Shown: positions 12,312 through 23,689, counted from the first letter of the stretch. The stretch is 64,000 nucleotides of DNA from Mercurialis annua (GCF_937616625.2 NC_065572.1:54609653-54673652); one strand, 5' to 3'. Notes: a model not told the origin generated them from the sequence alone. Translations and numbers: made by a program.

Positions 12312-12435
12312 ATTGGCGCCGTCTGTGGGAAGAGCTTAACAACTTCGAATCGAAGGAGCTTTTCTGCGAACCAAATAAAATCTCATTGAAGGATGGCATC
12401 CGACGGGATTAATATGGAGAACAAACACATTAATA

Positions 12436-12777
12436 ACTCGTTAACTTCAGCTATGCTACTGTTAGAATTATGACTACGTTCAGCCTGAAGGGCAGATGCC
12501 TTATCCTGTAAAAACAATATATTATAATTAGTACTAATTAAATTTTAACATATTTGATTATTATGAAATAAGAAAAACTTACCATTAGATTTTTAATGCT
12601 ATCATCCACATAAGTGCCATCTTTCTTTTTATGAGTGATATCATAAAAAGTGAGTCTATCAGGAGATTTCCCTTCTTTCTCCTGTAATACAATATTTGAA
12701 TAATTATAGTATACTAAATCAAAAGAAAAAAGACTAACTACTTTATAGATATATACTATAACACAAGTATAAGAATT
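12436..12777. repeat. Direct duplicate of the flank 6337-6676
   Basis: From CTCGTTAACTTCAGC to CAAGTATAAGAATT this copy matches the sequence directly left of LTR 1 with one visible difference (TGTAATAC against TGTAACAC). It contains the CACTA exon 12583-12681 and part of the next. It runs on without interruption into unique CACTA intron sequence, so its right edge is the empty insertion site. Confidence 0.85.
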
Positions 12778-12845
12778 AACCAACTATAAATGCTTATAAA
12801 CAAGTGTTAAAAAATAATCTAGTTCTCACGAGATCTTTCTCAGTT

Positions 12846-13348
12846 GGTCTAATCACTCAAAAAACCCTCACCTTTAAACCTTTTTTCAATTCCACCCCGA
12901 CGTTGAAAATTTGTCAATTTTACCCACTTTTGAATTTTCCGTTTTCAATTGTACCCCAATATTTTAATTTTTGTTAAATTTTTTACTTAAATGATGAAAT
13001 CATTCAATTATTAAGTCTAAACATGAAATTAAATTCTTTTTTATTCAAAAAAGTACAAATAAGTCCTTTATTTTTAAAAACTAACTAAAAACCATAATCA
13101 AATTAACACTAATTTAAATTCTTAATTAATTTAACTAAATTTAAATAAATTTTAAAAATATACAATTAATATATGCGAGACATGGAGAATGTTTTAAACA
13201 AATTTCCAAACGCAAAATACGTTAATTTAATTTTTCAGGGTACAATTGAAATATAAAAATGCAAAATAGGGTAAAATTGACAAATTTTCAACGTCGGGGT
13301 ATGATTGAAAAGGGGCTAAAAGATCGGGGTTTTTTAAGACATTAGGCC
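12846..13348. mobile_element. 503-bp Mutator-type MITE, TSD TTCTCAGTT
   Basis: The ends are GGTCTAATCACTCAAAAAAC and, inverted, GGCCTAATGTCTTAAAAAAC, followed by a shared arm of about 90 bp including GACGTTGAAAATTTGTCAAT. Flanks 12837-12845 and 13349-13357 are both TTCTCAGTT. A 9-bp duplication with long TIRs points to Mutator-like transposition. There is no coding. A second 503-bp copy in opposite orientation is at 32877-33379. Confidence 0.88.
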
Positions 13349-15558
13349 TTCTCAGTTTGATACTAATTTTCTAATTTAATGGCTTTCAACAACTGTCTTA
13401 AAAATATTATCCAATAAAAACTATCAATTCATATTAGTAGAACATTTAGATTATTAATATGCACATCCTTACATACAAGTCATAATTGTTAATTGAATAA
13501 ATGTTGAGACCTATTTTTTAACTAACCATATTTAATTAAAACAATAAAAATCTGGATAGATACATCAAAAGAACAAAAACAGAATTAAAATGGAATATGG
13601 ATTTAAGAATCGGATGGAGGAAATCTCAAACTGCAGCCATAGAGAGGGAATGTATTCAGTAGAGGGTATGTATTTATTTCAAATCAAAGTATACGAAAGT
13701 TGTCAGGTCAACCCTAGGTAGCAATAACACAAGCCATTTGTTTTTCTCCCTAATCTATCTTCATTCCCAGCTCTAAAATTATATTTACTAAAAGACTAAT
13801 AGCATAAGTATAAAAATTAACCATTGCTTTTCTCCGTCTTGCATAGCTCATCCTGCCCGAAGTATGACTATGTTTATTCTGCCGCGCATTCATAGTGTTT
13901 TTTGCACTTAATCTCTGTATAAATAAAGTACTGAATTAGGTAACACTTTAGTAAAATCTAAACAAGAAGATAAAAAAATAAAAGTTAACCTGATTAGACT
14001 CACTAAACCATGATTGGACTAATGTAGGCCATTGACTAGGCACAATTCCTTCTGGAATAGATGATTCAATCTGCTCCATAGTTTTATTGGAGAGAAAGTT
14101 TCTCGACTTCAAATCAAACTTATGATCCCTCCATTTCTTGTTAATCGATTGGAGTACCCATTTATGCGTCTCAGGTGGAAATTCAAACTTTTCCTAACAA
14201 TGTAACATTTTGCGATGTCAATATAAAAGAAATCATAAACTAAAAAACTTGAATTTCGAAAATGTGATACCTCAACGATAGCTAACATTTTGCGATAAAA
14301 TGGCTTCATAAGTTTATCATCCCATCTAGAGAAATTCACAGGTGCAAGAGTCCCATTTGTTGCAATAGTTCCAAGAAAATATCCAAGTACGGCTCCTTCT
14401 TGTGTACAAGGCACTCCAAATTTATTAACTTGCACAAATATAAAGAGGTACTACAAGCACTAGCAACTCAAGACATAATGAATTAACTTTATTCAGTGGA
14501 ACAAGTTATGCATTGATACTTTGATGACATAATCACACTAGCAAGCCAGTTAGCATATTTAAACTCGTTTGATTTAGTTTTCATGAACATGGTTTGTCCT
14601 TCGAGTAAACTCATACCACTAACATTTTTTTATTATGTATAACTGAAGATAAGAGGTATAGCACACAAACAATCGAGCATTATAGCAACACTGAAATGAC
14701 AGCAAGCAAAGTTACCTGATGGTAATCCTGATCAGAAGCACAAGTTAGCAGTCTTAAATCAGAATGAACCACAATGTTAGCAGTCTAAATCAGAATTCAG
14801 TTCTCCACCTGAAAATGAGGTAAATTAGTGTAAACTATTAACTTCACCTGAAATTTGTTAATATTAAATCAGAAACTCAAACTTAGAAACCCAACACTAA
14901 AATCAGCAGATAAAAGCCTCAATTCTGTATCAAATTCTATCAGTATACAAAGAAAAAATCAAGCCCAGCTGTCATTCAAAATCAGAAACAAAAGATGAAA
15001 CCTAAAATCAAAATCATAATCAATCTATTAAAACCTAAAATAAAAACTAATTTAAAAGTAACGATTTCTATAGAGACCAAAAGAAATTACCTCGAATCAA
15101 TGAAAAAATCGATCGCTGATATATGTTGATCTCTGTATTCAATCGATGAAAAAAAACCTAATTAATCGCTGAATCGATAAAAACCTAATTTCTAATCCTT
15201 GTACAAGTTGAAAAATCGATCTCTGTAATTAATCATTGAATCGATTAAAACATTTACATTGTACGAATCGATTAGTATTTGAATTAAAAACGATTAAAGC
15301 GAAAGAGACTGAAGTAAAATCGAGAATGAGAAAAACGTTTAAAGTGAAAGTGAGAATTTGTATAGCTGAAAGAAATTTTAAAATTCCTATTTTAACCCTA
15401 ATATATATATATTGAGACGGTTTGAACCGTTGTTATCTACCTACGAATTACAAAACCATCCCTAATAACGTCCTTAATTCTATTAGTGTTATTAATTAGG
15501 GGCATTGTTTAAAACCATCACTATCTTTTTGCCGCTAAAAGAGGTTTCTGGTGTAGTG

Positions 15559-18298
15559 TGATTATAGTAACTCTTTTTTATGTTTTGTGTTTGCTATATT
15601 TCTGCATAATTTACAGTAGAGGAAGAAATTTAAAGAGAGAAAAGAAGAGTAATATGACTTTAGTATATTTAAAGTATATAAAAGGTATGCATATATTATA
15701 TCATATATATATACAAGAATGAATGTTACAACAATTGTTGGGTTAAAACCTTTCAAGATTGGTGCAACGAAGAAAAAAAAACTATAATGGCTCGAAGATT
15801 GTCAAACCTACAAATATGACAATCTTTGGATTGTTGAGTTGATTATGAAAAAGGAAGAGTGTGCCTATTGTGTGTGGTACATAAATTGTATGTGTTCAAT
15901 AATGTGAATTTTGTAAATGCACATGCATAAAATATACATAATTATATGTTTAATACATATAAAATATACATCTACGATACTGAATATTAATTTTAAAAAT
16001 GAAAATACTTTAATTTAATATTTTTTATTAGTTCCACAAATGAAATGAAATATTAACTGATTTGTTCTTGCCCAAGAATAGATCCACGCGATTTGTTCTT
16101 ACAAGGGCTACTGCTCCTTACCAGAGTAGCAGCTCTTCTCAATCGATGAGGTTCTTCCTCGCCTGAAAACGGAATTGTTTTTGCCCGAAAACGATTTTTT
16201 TTATTTCGAGGGGTCGATTTTAATTTTTAGTGTATAATTGTTTTTACGGTTTTTGGTTTTATGAAATTATTGATATATATATATATATATATATATTAAA
16301 AAAATTGTAAAAAAATAAAAATTGGAGGGTTAATTTGTCATTTTAAGCTTATTATTGAAGGGGTGAAAATGTTTTTTTTTTAAATTATTAGGTATTAATT
16401 TAAAATGTTTAAGAATAATTAGGACCATTTTAAACCTTTTTTTATTTAAAACCACCTTAAAAAAAACCACTTTTGAAAGCCGGAGAGTGCATCTCACTCT
16501 CTTAAGTGAGAGTGGGGAGGGGGTTTTTGTACCAAATTTTACAAGTTCAGGGTAAAAGTAATCCCAGTTTGCTAATTTGAACGTTTTTGATACTTTACGC
16601 CAAGTTCAGGGGGTAAAGTGATCCTTTGTTCCATAAAGAATACATAAAGCATGCTGAATAATGTGAGTAATAATAATTATTTTAATTATAAAAATTAAAA
16701 CAATTTATATAGTATGTCCATAATTGTGTATTGGTTACACTATATATTACTAAGTGGTAATCATTGTCCCTTTTTTAAATAATTAGAATCAGTAAGTTAT
16801 TACATCTTGGTATATGTGTTTCACTAATGTTATTGCATGCCGACATTATATCTCATACGCTTGGAACGTGTTGCATGTACATGTCATCTTTTTTAAGTTT
16901 ACTATGAAAGTATGCTTCCCATTCATCATATTAAATAGATTTGAATTTGTTGGCACTACCTGTATTAGATTATCTTAAGAAATTTACATATTAAAAATAT
17001 GCATAAAGTACACAGACAGTATATATAAAGTATACAAACACGCTATATAAATTAAAAAGGTACCGCCAAATACTGATAATGAATGGTGTTACCATTTCTA
17101 AAGCACTAAAAAAATACAGTAAATATACAAATAATATACATAAAGTATATATAATTTGATTGGCATAAATATTGTAATTATTAAAAAAAAATCAGTACAT
17201 GTATCAAATGTATAATATACATAAAATATTGAAAAGGTATAACAAACCATTAAAATCTTTAAAAATAAAATAATCAATACATATAACAAATTGAGAAAAA
17301 TAAGAACAATATTGTTAATATTATATTAAAATTAATTGATTTGGATTTATTTTGTCTTTTTAATCTATAAATTGCATTAACATATAAAAAAGAAATAATA
17401 TATTAAAATTATATGGAGGAATAAAAAAAGTATACCGAAAGTATACTAAGAAAATAACAACAGCAGTAGTTGTAGAAAACAATAGCAGCAGTAAGAGAAA
17501 ACAGATTAAAGAAAACTGCAGCAACAACAACAACAACATAAAATAAACAACAACAACAACATGAAAAAAAAAAACAACATCACAATTAAATTAAGCAATT
17601 TTATGAAGCTAAAATAGATTGAAATTAATTTCTAACTGAAATCGATTTCTAGCTAAAATCGATTTCAATTGATTTTAGAAATTTAATTAAAAATAATAAA
17701 ACCCATTAAATTCTCATAACATGAACAATTAAAAAAACATAAAAAAAACAGATGTTGTAGAGATGAAGAGATGAAAATGAAACATAATGGGTATGTGGAG
17801 ATTTGAGGAAAAAAATAAAAAGGAACAGTATTGAACGAAACTGAAAAGAAGAAAAAATAGGTTTGTTCCGCATAGGGGAATTTTTTGTGAAAATTGTAAA
17901 TCTCATATTAAGTGCGGATATTTTTTTCTTAATCAAATATAAGCATAATTCTTTTCATTTTAAAAGTGATGTCACCAAATTTTTAAAGAGTCCCGTATAT
18001 TTGGGGATACTATAAGTGAATTAGATATTTATCAGTAAAGCCCTTAATTTATTTATTATAAACTTTTAAATTTTTGGTTTAGAATTGATTTAAATTTAAG
18101 AAAAATAAATGCATATATAATACTTTTACATGTTTAAATAATTAAAATATGTAATATATCATAATTTAGTTTAGATTTAATTTTTAAATTTAATTTTTTA
18201 TATTTAAAATTTAAACAATATTTTATTTTATTTCAGATAAACTTAAAAGTATTCCAAACAAAATTTTACTTTTTAATTTGGTTTGATTTTTTATTTTG
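15559..18298. other. AT-rich intergenic stretch with microsatellites
   Basis: No gene is supported. It holds an (AT)n run at about 16274-16297, a CAA/AAC-rich stretch at 17515-17560 and AT-rich open frames (15562, 17098 and 17706 starts) that look like chance. The segment at 16510-16640 (AAGTTCAGGGTAAAAGTAAT, repeated in variant form) may be one end of an unresolved MITE. Confidence 0.4.
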
Positions 18299-18720
18299 TT
18301 AGGGCATCTCCAACCCAAAACCTATTTTTAAGTTTCAATTTACCCACTTTTAGGTTTGCTACAGTGTTTTTACTCCAACCCATCACTCCATTTTTCACAC
18401 CAAAAGAATATTCTCTATATATTCTCTTTTATATTTAATACTACTACATTTAACCATTTATCATTTCACATCTATATTTATATTTTAAACACATACATTC
18501 TCATCTATTCATTTATTTAATAATGCTTAAATAATATTAAATTAAATATTATTTTTTTTAATATTATTTAATGTCCAATTATAAAAAATAAAATAAATAA
18601 TAATTAAAATTGAAACAATAAAATTATAATTATAATAACACATTATATTAAAATATTAATAATAAAATAACACATTACATTCAAATATTAATAATAAAAC
18701 TACAATTGAAACAATCTTCT

Positions 18721-19684
18721 TCATGCCTCCGCATTAGTATATTTTTCCCATAAATGATCAATCAAGTCATTACGAAGTGCAAGGTGTGCATTTTTGTTCT
18801 TGATTTGTCTGTGGCGAGCAAGAAATTCTTCAAATCGAGCATCATCATTTAATACCATTTCAACTTGCGGTATTTCTCCTTTCATTGAATTTGTTATTGT
18901 TGCATTTAAATTGTGTTCATCCTCGATTATCATATTGTGCATTATTATGCAAGATGTCATTATATCATGCAATACATCTTTTTTCCAAAAACGGGCCGGT
19001 CCTACAATAATTGCAAATCGTGCTTGTAGAACTACAAATGCTCGCTCAATATCTTTTCTACACGCTTCTTGCTTTATGGAAAAATATTTATTTTTCGGAG
19101 TACGTGGTTCATGAATAGTTTGTACAATAGTAGACCATTTTGGGTATGTAGAATCAGCTAGGTAATAACCCATATTATATTCTTTTCCATTAATAACATA
19201 ATTAGCTGGAGGAGAAATACCTTGTGTTAAATTGGAAATAAGATGCGATGACTCCAATACGTTAATATCATTATTAGTGTCGGGTATACCAAAATAAGCA
19301 TGCCATATCCATAGATCATAATCTGCTACAGCTTCAAGAATAATTGTTCGTTTTCCACAACGACCTGCATACTGTCCCGCCCATGCTGTAGGACAATTTT
19401 TCCACTTCCAATGCATGCAATTTAAACTACCCAGCATTCCAGGTAAACCACGTTGTTCACCAATATGGAGTAACCGAGCAATGTCACTAGCATTTGGTGA
19501 TCTCAGATATTTGTTAGAAAAAATCTCCACAATAGCACGACAAAAACGTTTCATACTTTCAATTGCCGTTGACTCGCCTATTTTCACATATTCGTCAGTT
19601 GCATCTGCAGGTAGATCATATGCTAGCATCCGAAATACAGCTGTTACTTTTTGCAAAGTTGATAAACCACGTCTACCAAGAGCA
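18721..19684 (-). pseudogene. PIF/Harbinger DDE transposase, N-truncated and lacking catalytic Asp 1
   Basis: A 311-codon open frame (19656 to 18721) closely follows plant HARBI1-like nucleases: LGSLNCMHWKWKNCP (residues 75-89), GKRTIILEAVADYDLWIWHA (101-120), NNDINVL (128-134), GYYLADSTYP (163-172), KDIERAFVVLQARFAI (201-216). In the family these enzymes cut at TIRs and integrate at TWA. Of the DDE triad, the second Asp (168) and the Glu (204) are present with 35 residues between. The first Asp, normally in GSIDCMHW, is Asn 79 (codon AAT, 19420-19422). The frame can be read upstream to about 19700 (QRIDALGRRGLS), then meets a TGA; about 100 N-terminal residues, including the helix-turn-helix, are missing. 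No ATG start exists in the open part. It is a dead enzyme with an otherwise well kept frame. Confidence 0.9.
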
Positions 19685-19963
19685 TCAATACGTTGTTTGA
19701 CATAAATAACTCAAAATTGTGCTTGTTTCAAAACTTTCACCATTTGATAAAGTCACCTTGAAAATCGAGACTTGTCATAATTGATTAGATTCTTGTACAA
19801 TTTAATCAAATGGTTGGGGCTTAAAGAAATCGATCCAATGGTTTGATGTAAGAAATCCAAGTTGTGCTTCTTTTATTTTAATTGTGCTATAAATAAGAGT
19901 TTTGCATCACTTAAGAGAACACAATATTTCATACGTTATAAATAAATTCAATTGCTTACCAAG

Positions 19964-21227
19964 ATGTCTAGTCGATCCTCTGGTTATAATGTTCATGAGG
20001 ATGTGTTTTTGTGTCAAGTTTATATGGAAATATCTCAAGATGTAATTACGGGTATGTACCAATCTTCAGATACTTTTTGGTCTCGAGTGTGGAGCAAATA
20101 CAACAAAGAAAAAAATAACGGTTGGGAGGAGCGTACCCAACGCTCGGTTCAAGCTCGAATTCAAACTATTGAAAAAGAAGTTCGAAAATTGAATTGGTGC
20201 ATCAAACAAATTGAGAATATGAATCCAAGTCGAGCATCGAATGAAGATATTGTAAGTATTTAATGCTTATTATTTTTAATTAATTTTAAATTTTTTTTTA
20301 ACTTGACATTATTTTTATAATTATATTGTAGTTGCAGCGAGCGAAAATGCTATTAACACAAGACCCGCTATTTATAAAAGGTTTCAAATTTGATCATGCG
20401 TGGCATACTATAAAGGGAAAAGGTATAAAAATGACCCTCATGTATACCACGTGTCTCTTGTTGGCACTTCATGTATTTCGGATCTCAAATATGACCCTAA
20501 CGTTGTGAAAAAGTATCAAAAAAACACAAAAAATAGACGCCGTTAAACAGAAATGTGTACGGCGTTAAACGGAAATGTTAACGGAAGGGTCATTTTTGAT
20601 ACTTTTTCAAGACGTTAGGGTCATATTTGAGATCCGAAATACATAAGGTGCCAACATGAGACGCGGGCTATACATTAGGGTCATTTTTGCACCTTTTCCC
20701 TACTATAAAAGATAGTCCAAGACAAGTTCATCGATTACCACGTTTCAACAATATTTCATCCGAGTCCGAATATTCTCCTTCTGAATCTCAAATACCGAAA
20801 TCTCCCGAGGAGTCACCATTTTCTGATAATTTAGAAGATCATAACATTGGTGGTTCTTCACGGCCCATTGGAGTCAAAAAAAGCTAAATTAAAGAGAAAA
20901 ATGGCCGAGCAATTTTCTACTATTGTTAGCATTAAAAAACAAAATGATAAGGTTATAGAGTTGCTTGAAAAGTCCGGTTCGGATAGGCAAGAACAAATGA
21001 AGATGCAAAACGAGCAATTTCTCTTTCGAAAAGAGAAAGAAGAAAACAAAATATTATTCATAGACTTGAATACTATTTCTAATCCAAGAATTCGGGCCAT
21101 TACTCAAGCTGAACAAGAAAAAATAATTCAAAAAAGAGAGCAGCAACAAATGCCACCGCAACAAGATAATTTTAGCCAATATTTTCATGATATTGGTGGA
21201 TCGAGGGGCAATTTAGCAGATTATTAA
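19964..21227 (+). pseudogene. PIF/Harbinger ORF1: Myb/SANT-like DNA-binding protein, broken
   Basis: Exon 1 (19964-20251) encodes a trihelix/SANT-like domain (HEDVFLCQVYMEISQD, FWSRVWSKYN). An 80-bp GT/AG intron follows, and exon 2 begins at 20332 (LQRAKMLLTQD, GFKFDHAWHTIKDSP). The second part has SSRPIGVKKAKLKRKMAEQ and a coiled-coil-like tail rich in Glu, Gln and Lys to the stop at 21227. In this superfamily ORF1 binds the TIRs and works with the transposase. Two breaks are visible. A 286-bp MITE (20415-20700) lies in exon 2, and one extra A in the A-run around 20876-20882 shifts the frame so that the upstream reading stops at 20887. The ATG at 19964 fits the family start MSSRSSGYNVHED; a start at 19952 is also in frame. 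Confidence 0.85.
20415..20700. mobile_element. 286-bp Mutator-type MITE inside the Harbinger ORF1, TSD TACTATAAA
   Basis: Both ends read GGGAAAAGGT inward (one as GGGAAAAGGTGCA), with long inverted arms containing ATTTCGGATCTCAAATATGA. The 9-bp flanks TACTATAAA (20406-20414, 20701-20709) match. Removal of the element plus one TSD copy restores the exon reading, so the insertion is younger than the Harbinger copy. Confidence 0.9.
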
Positions 21228-21804
21228 TTAAATAATTTTAATTTTAATGTTTAATGTTGTTTATTAACTATTATGTTAATTTCCGTTCTAGGATTAGTTT
21301 AATTATAATATTTATCTACCCGGTTTAATGTTTAATATAATGTAATATTTATGTTTAATGTAACGTAATTTGTATGTTTAAATAAAAAATATGTTGTTTA
21401 AATTTTATGTATTTAATTTAAAGAATTTATTTTATTTATTTTATTTTTACCAATAAAAATAATTTGGATTATATTATTAAAAATTTAATTGGTATTTAAT
21501 GGAAAGTTGGACCAAAATGAACATTTACAAAGTTAGCTATATAAATTGTAATTAAAAAGTAAATATCTAATTAACCAAAAAATGGATTTGTGTGAATAGT
21601 GCATACCAAGAAGTGGGTTGCTACTATTCACAAACAAAGAAATGGGGTGGAAAGTAGGTATGGGTTGCAGTTGAAAATCAAGACCCAAACCCAAAAATAG
21701 GTATGGGTCGGAGATGGTCTTAATGAAAAGTTTTATACTACCTAACAAATTGATGCACGCAATACACATAAGCATCCTTGCTGACGTTACTTCTTAAAAC
21801 TAAA

Positions 21805-22079
21805 GGAAAAGGAGTTATTTATGTCCCTAAAATTTAACTTGAGGATCAAGTATGTCCTTAATGTCTGAAAAATTCAAATATGCTCATAACGTCTTAAAAA
21901 GTAAACAATCAAGCCTCTCGATTTTGACAACCAAGCCTCTAACGTCTCATTTATGAATTAAAATCAGGGTATGATTGTTTACTTTTTAAAACGTTAGAGA
22001 CATATTCGAATCTTTTCGGACTTTATGTGCTCATTTGATACTGTAGACAAATTTTAAGGATATAAATGACTCTTTTTTC
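21805..22079. mobile_element. 275-bp Mutator-type MITE, TSD AAAACTAAA
   Basis: Left end GGAAAAGGAGTTATTTATG; right end read inward GAAAAAAGAGTCATTTATAT. Matching flanks AAAACTAAA at 21796-21804 and 22080-22088. Arms share AAAGTAAACAATCA. No coding. Confidence 0.85.
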
Positions 22080-22088
22080 AAAACTAAA

Positions 22089-22854
22089 TGAAATTAACGT
22101 CGATGGTTGAGGCACCCAACATGGCATTACAAAAGGACCATATCATAACAAATACAATACTTTAGGAATCTATTTTAAAATATAAAAATTAAATGAGGAT
22201 GAAATGTAGAAAACAGTAAAAGTTAAGGGATGAAAAATGAGATTTGGGTAAATCAAAAACAAGAAGTGACACTAATTTGAAGTTATATGATGGTGGTTAT
22301 CTAAAAGGATTATTAGCTAGTCATTGACGGCGTGATTGAACCAGCGAAGCCACGTGAGAAGTTCTTCAGAGTGACAAAAACAGCCAAACAAATATTATGT
22401 TGTTTCCAACTCTATTTTTCTTTTTCTTTTTCTTCTTGTTTATCATATTCATTTTTGGATGGAGATGGACCCACCTTTTATATTTTTTCCACCTATCATT
22501 CATCTATTGCCAGCTGTCATTTCCCCCCTATTTTTTATTTTCCTATTTTAGCCTTTTCTTATTTTACTTTATCTAAATAACCAAGTTGCGTATTTTCCTG
22601 AAAAGTGAACAAAGGATTAATTCACCCTCTCAATTTGGACCAAATATCAAATAAATCATTCTTAAGAACATTGGCCAAAAAATTTACAATTATGACAAAT
22701 CATATCAAAAATGCTCCTCTAACCAAAGAAAATAAAAAAATAGTTAATTTTATCAAACTAACCCTAATTAATCATGCTTAACCCTAATTAAACCCCTAAT
22801 TACAATTTTGATTAAAATCTTAACTAATTTAATTAAACTTATTTAATTCTAATT
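22089..22854. other. Intergenic stretch with a G-box
   Basis: No gene supported. A CACGTG G-box stands at about 22350 in a slightly GC-richer patch (22325-22385); I cannot tie it to a transcript. The 82-codon frame starting at 22332 has no family resemblance. Confidence 0.35.
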
Positions 22855-23153
22855 GGCCAAATTATTACAAAATGTCAAACCTTTCATGAACATTTCACAA
22901 AATTCCAAACTTTTCAATTTTATCCAATTTGTCCTAAAACGCATGATTTCGTTCAATTATATCCAACTACACAATTTTAATTATTTGGTGTTGATGTGTG
23001 GAATTTTTACTTCAGCGCCACATGAATAAAAATTACATAGTTGGACAATATTGAAACGAAATCATTCATTTATGGACAAATTAGATAAAATTAAAAAGTT
23101 TGGACATTTGTGAAACTTTCATAAAAAATTTGGCCTTTTTTGATTATTTTGCC
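22855..23153. mobile_element. 299-bp Mutator-type MITE, TSD ATTCTAATT
   Basis: The left end starts GGCCAAATTATTACAAAATG; the right end read inward is GGCAAAATAATCAAAAAAGG. The flanks 22846-22854 and 23154-23162 are both ATTCTAATT. The arms contain ACTTTTCAATTTTATCCAAT. The copy at 29101-29410 is the same family. Confidence 0.87.
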
Positions 23154-23190
23154 ATTCTAATTAAACCTAATTCTAATAACTGCCTCCATT

Positions 23191-23307
23191 CTCATTTTTT
23201 GAAGTTTTTGCAAAAATACTCCTTTTTGGTAGTTTATTAGTAGCTATTGGTAACTCATTGGTAAATTAGATGTAAAGGGTATTTTTGCAAAAGTTTCAAA
23301 AAATGAG
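23191..23307. repeat. Short hairpin MITE-like repeat
   Basis: CTCATTTTTTGAAGTTTTTG at the left is mirrored by CAAAAGTTTCAAAAAATGAG at the right, with further pairing through GCAAAAATACTC/GGGTATTTTTGC. No clear target duplication. Confidence 0.6.
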
Positions 23308-23689
23308 GTATAGAACGTAATTTTTCTTTATTTTGTTTAAAACCGACATGTTTATGCTAAGTATTATAAACCTCCACTTATGGATGACATTCTTTAAGTT
23401 ATTCGATGTGGAGTTCTTCAAAATTCTTCCTCAATTGTAACTAGAAAAACCAGTTGTTACTTGGTTAATATGGATGTGTAGCTCCTTCGTCTTTAACACT
23501 TCTTGATTTTTCATATTTAGATTAAAAATAAGCAAGGGGTCTAAGTTTTTGTGCTAGCCAATTCTAGGTCTATAAATATTGAGCTCAAGATCGTCTTACG
23601 GTTACACCATTTGATCCTATTATGCTATATAGAAATGAAATTCTAAACAAATACCTACCAAATACCTACTTATTCTTAGAAATACATTT

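Larger units (their letters stand above)
6677..12435 (+). mobile_element. Non-coding LTR retrotransposon (LARD-like) with three LTRs
   Basis: The order is LTR (6677-7257), internal DNA, LTR (11148-11728), two bases AA, LTR (11731-12311), then 124 bp repeating the first internal bases. Every LTR is 581 bp, starts TGATGGAT and ends ATCCATCA. A primer-binding site follows the first and third LTR, and a polypurine tract precedes the second. The internal region of 3.9 kb has no gag-pol motifs and is full of A/G-rich tandem repeats, so it fits a large retrotransposon derivative that needs a partner's enzymes. Open frames inside LTRs and internal DNA are chance. It lies in an intron of the CACTA gene. 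Confidence 0.85.
5812..14431 (-). pseudogene. CACTA TNPA-like gene (Ptta/En/Spm family), interrupted
   Basis: Minus-strand exons with GT/AG borders encode the plant En/Spm family protein that binds CACTA subterminal repeats. Exon 14271-~14431 contains GTLAPVNFSRWDD. Exon 13990-14187 has HKWVLQSINKKWRDHK. Exon 13822-13914 has HTSGRMSYARRRKAM, the family HTxGSxSxAR block. Exon 6483-6581 has KKKDGTYVDD. Exon 6004-6405 has QEVMGKEHNGRVRGLGLGPT plus a coiled coil, and exon 5812-5890 ends with FASNEA and a stop. Exon lengths of 198, 93, 99 and 402 nt are all multiples of three. The intron between 6581 and 13822 holds the three-LTR retrotransposon. A second copy of exon 6483-6581 stands at 12583-12681 and part of exon 6004-6405 at 12436-12505. 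Transcripts would therefore meet a duplicated exon, so I call it broken. The N-terminal start was not found. Confidence 0.75.
4312..15558. mobile_element. CACTA/EnSpm element, 11.2 kb, with nested insertions
   Basis: The left end CACTACACCAAATC and the right end, read inward as CACTACACCAGAAACC, are inverted and begin with CACTA, the signature of the superfamily. Both sides have GAGACGGTTT-type subterminal repeats. The 3-bp flanks (GCA and TGA) do not match; if the ends start two bases further out (CACACTACACC) the flanks ATG and ATT agree in two of three. About 5 kb of the 11.2 kb is CACTA sequence; the rest is an inserted LTR element (6677-12435), a duplicated segment (12436-12777) and a MITE (12846-13348). 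Only a TNPA-like gene was found, with no TNPD-type transposase, so it was nonautonomous. Confidence 0.85.
18302..21719. mobile_element. PIF/Harbinger element, 3.4 kb, TSD TTA, inactive
   Basis: The left end GGGCATCTCCAACCC and the right end, read inward as GACCATCTCCGACCC, are inverted, and both flanks are TTA (18299-18301 and 21720-21722), the Harbinger target duplication. It has the two genes expected of the superfamily: a DDE transposase on the minus strand and a Myb/SANT-like protein on the plus strand, divergently arranged. Both are damaged (see their entries), so the element cannot move itself. Confidence 0.93.

Noticed and set aside
18794..19705. Plus-strand frames opposite the Harbinger transposase
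   Set aside because: Antisense shadows of a recognised DDE transposase frame.
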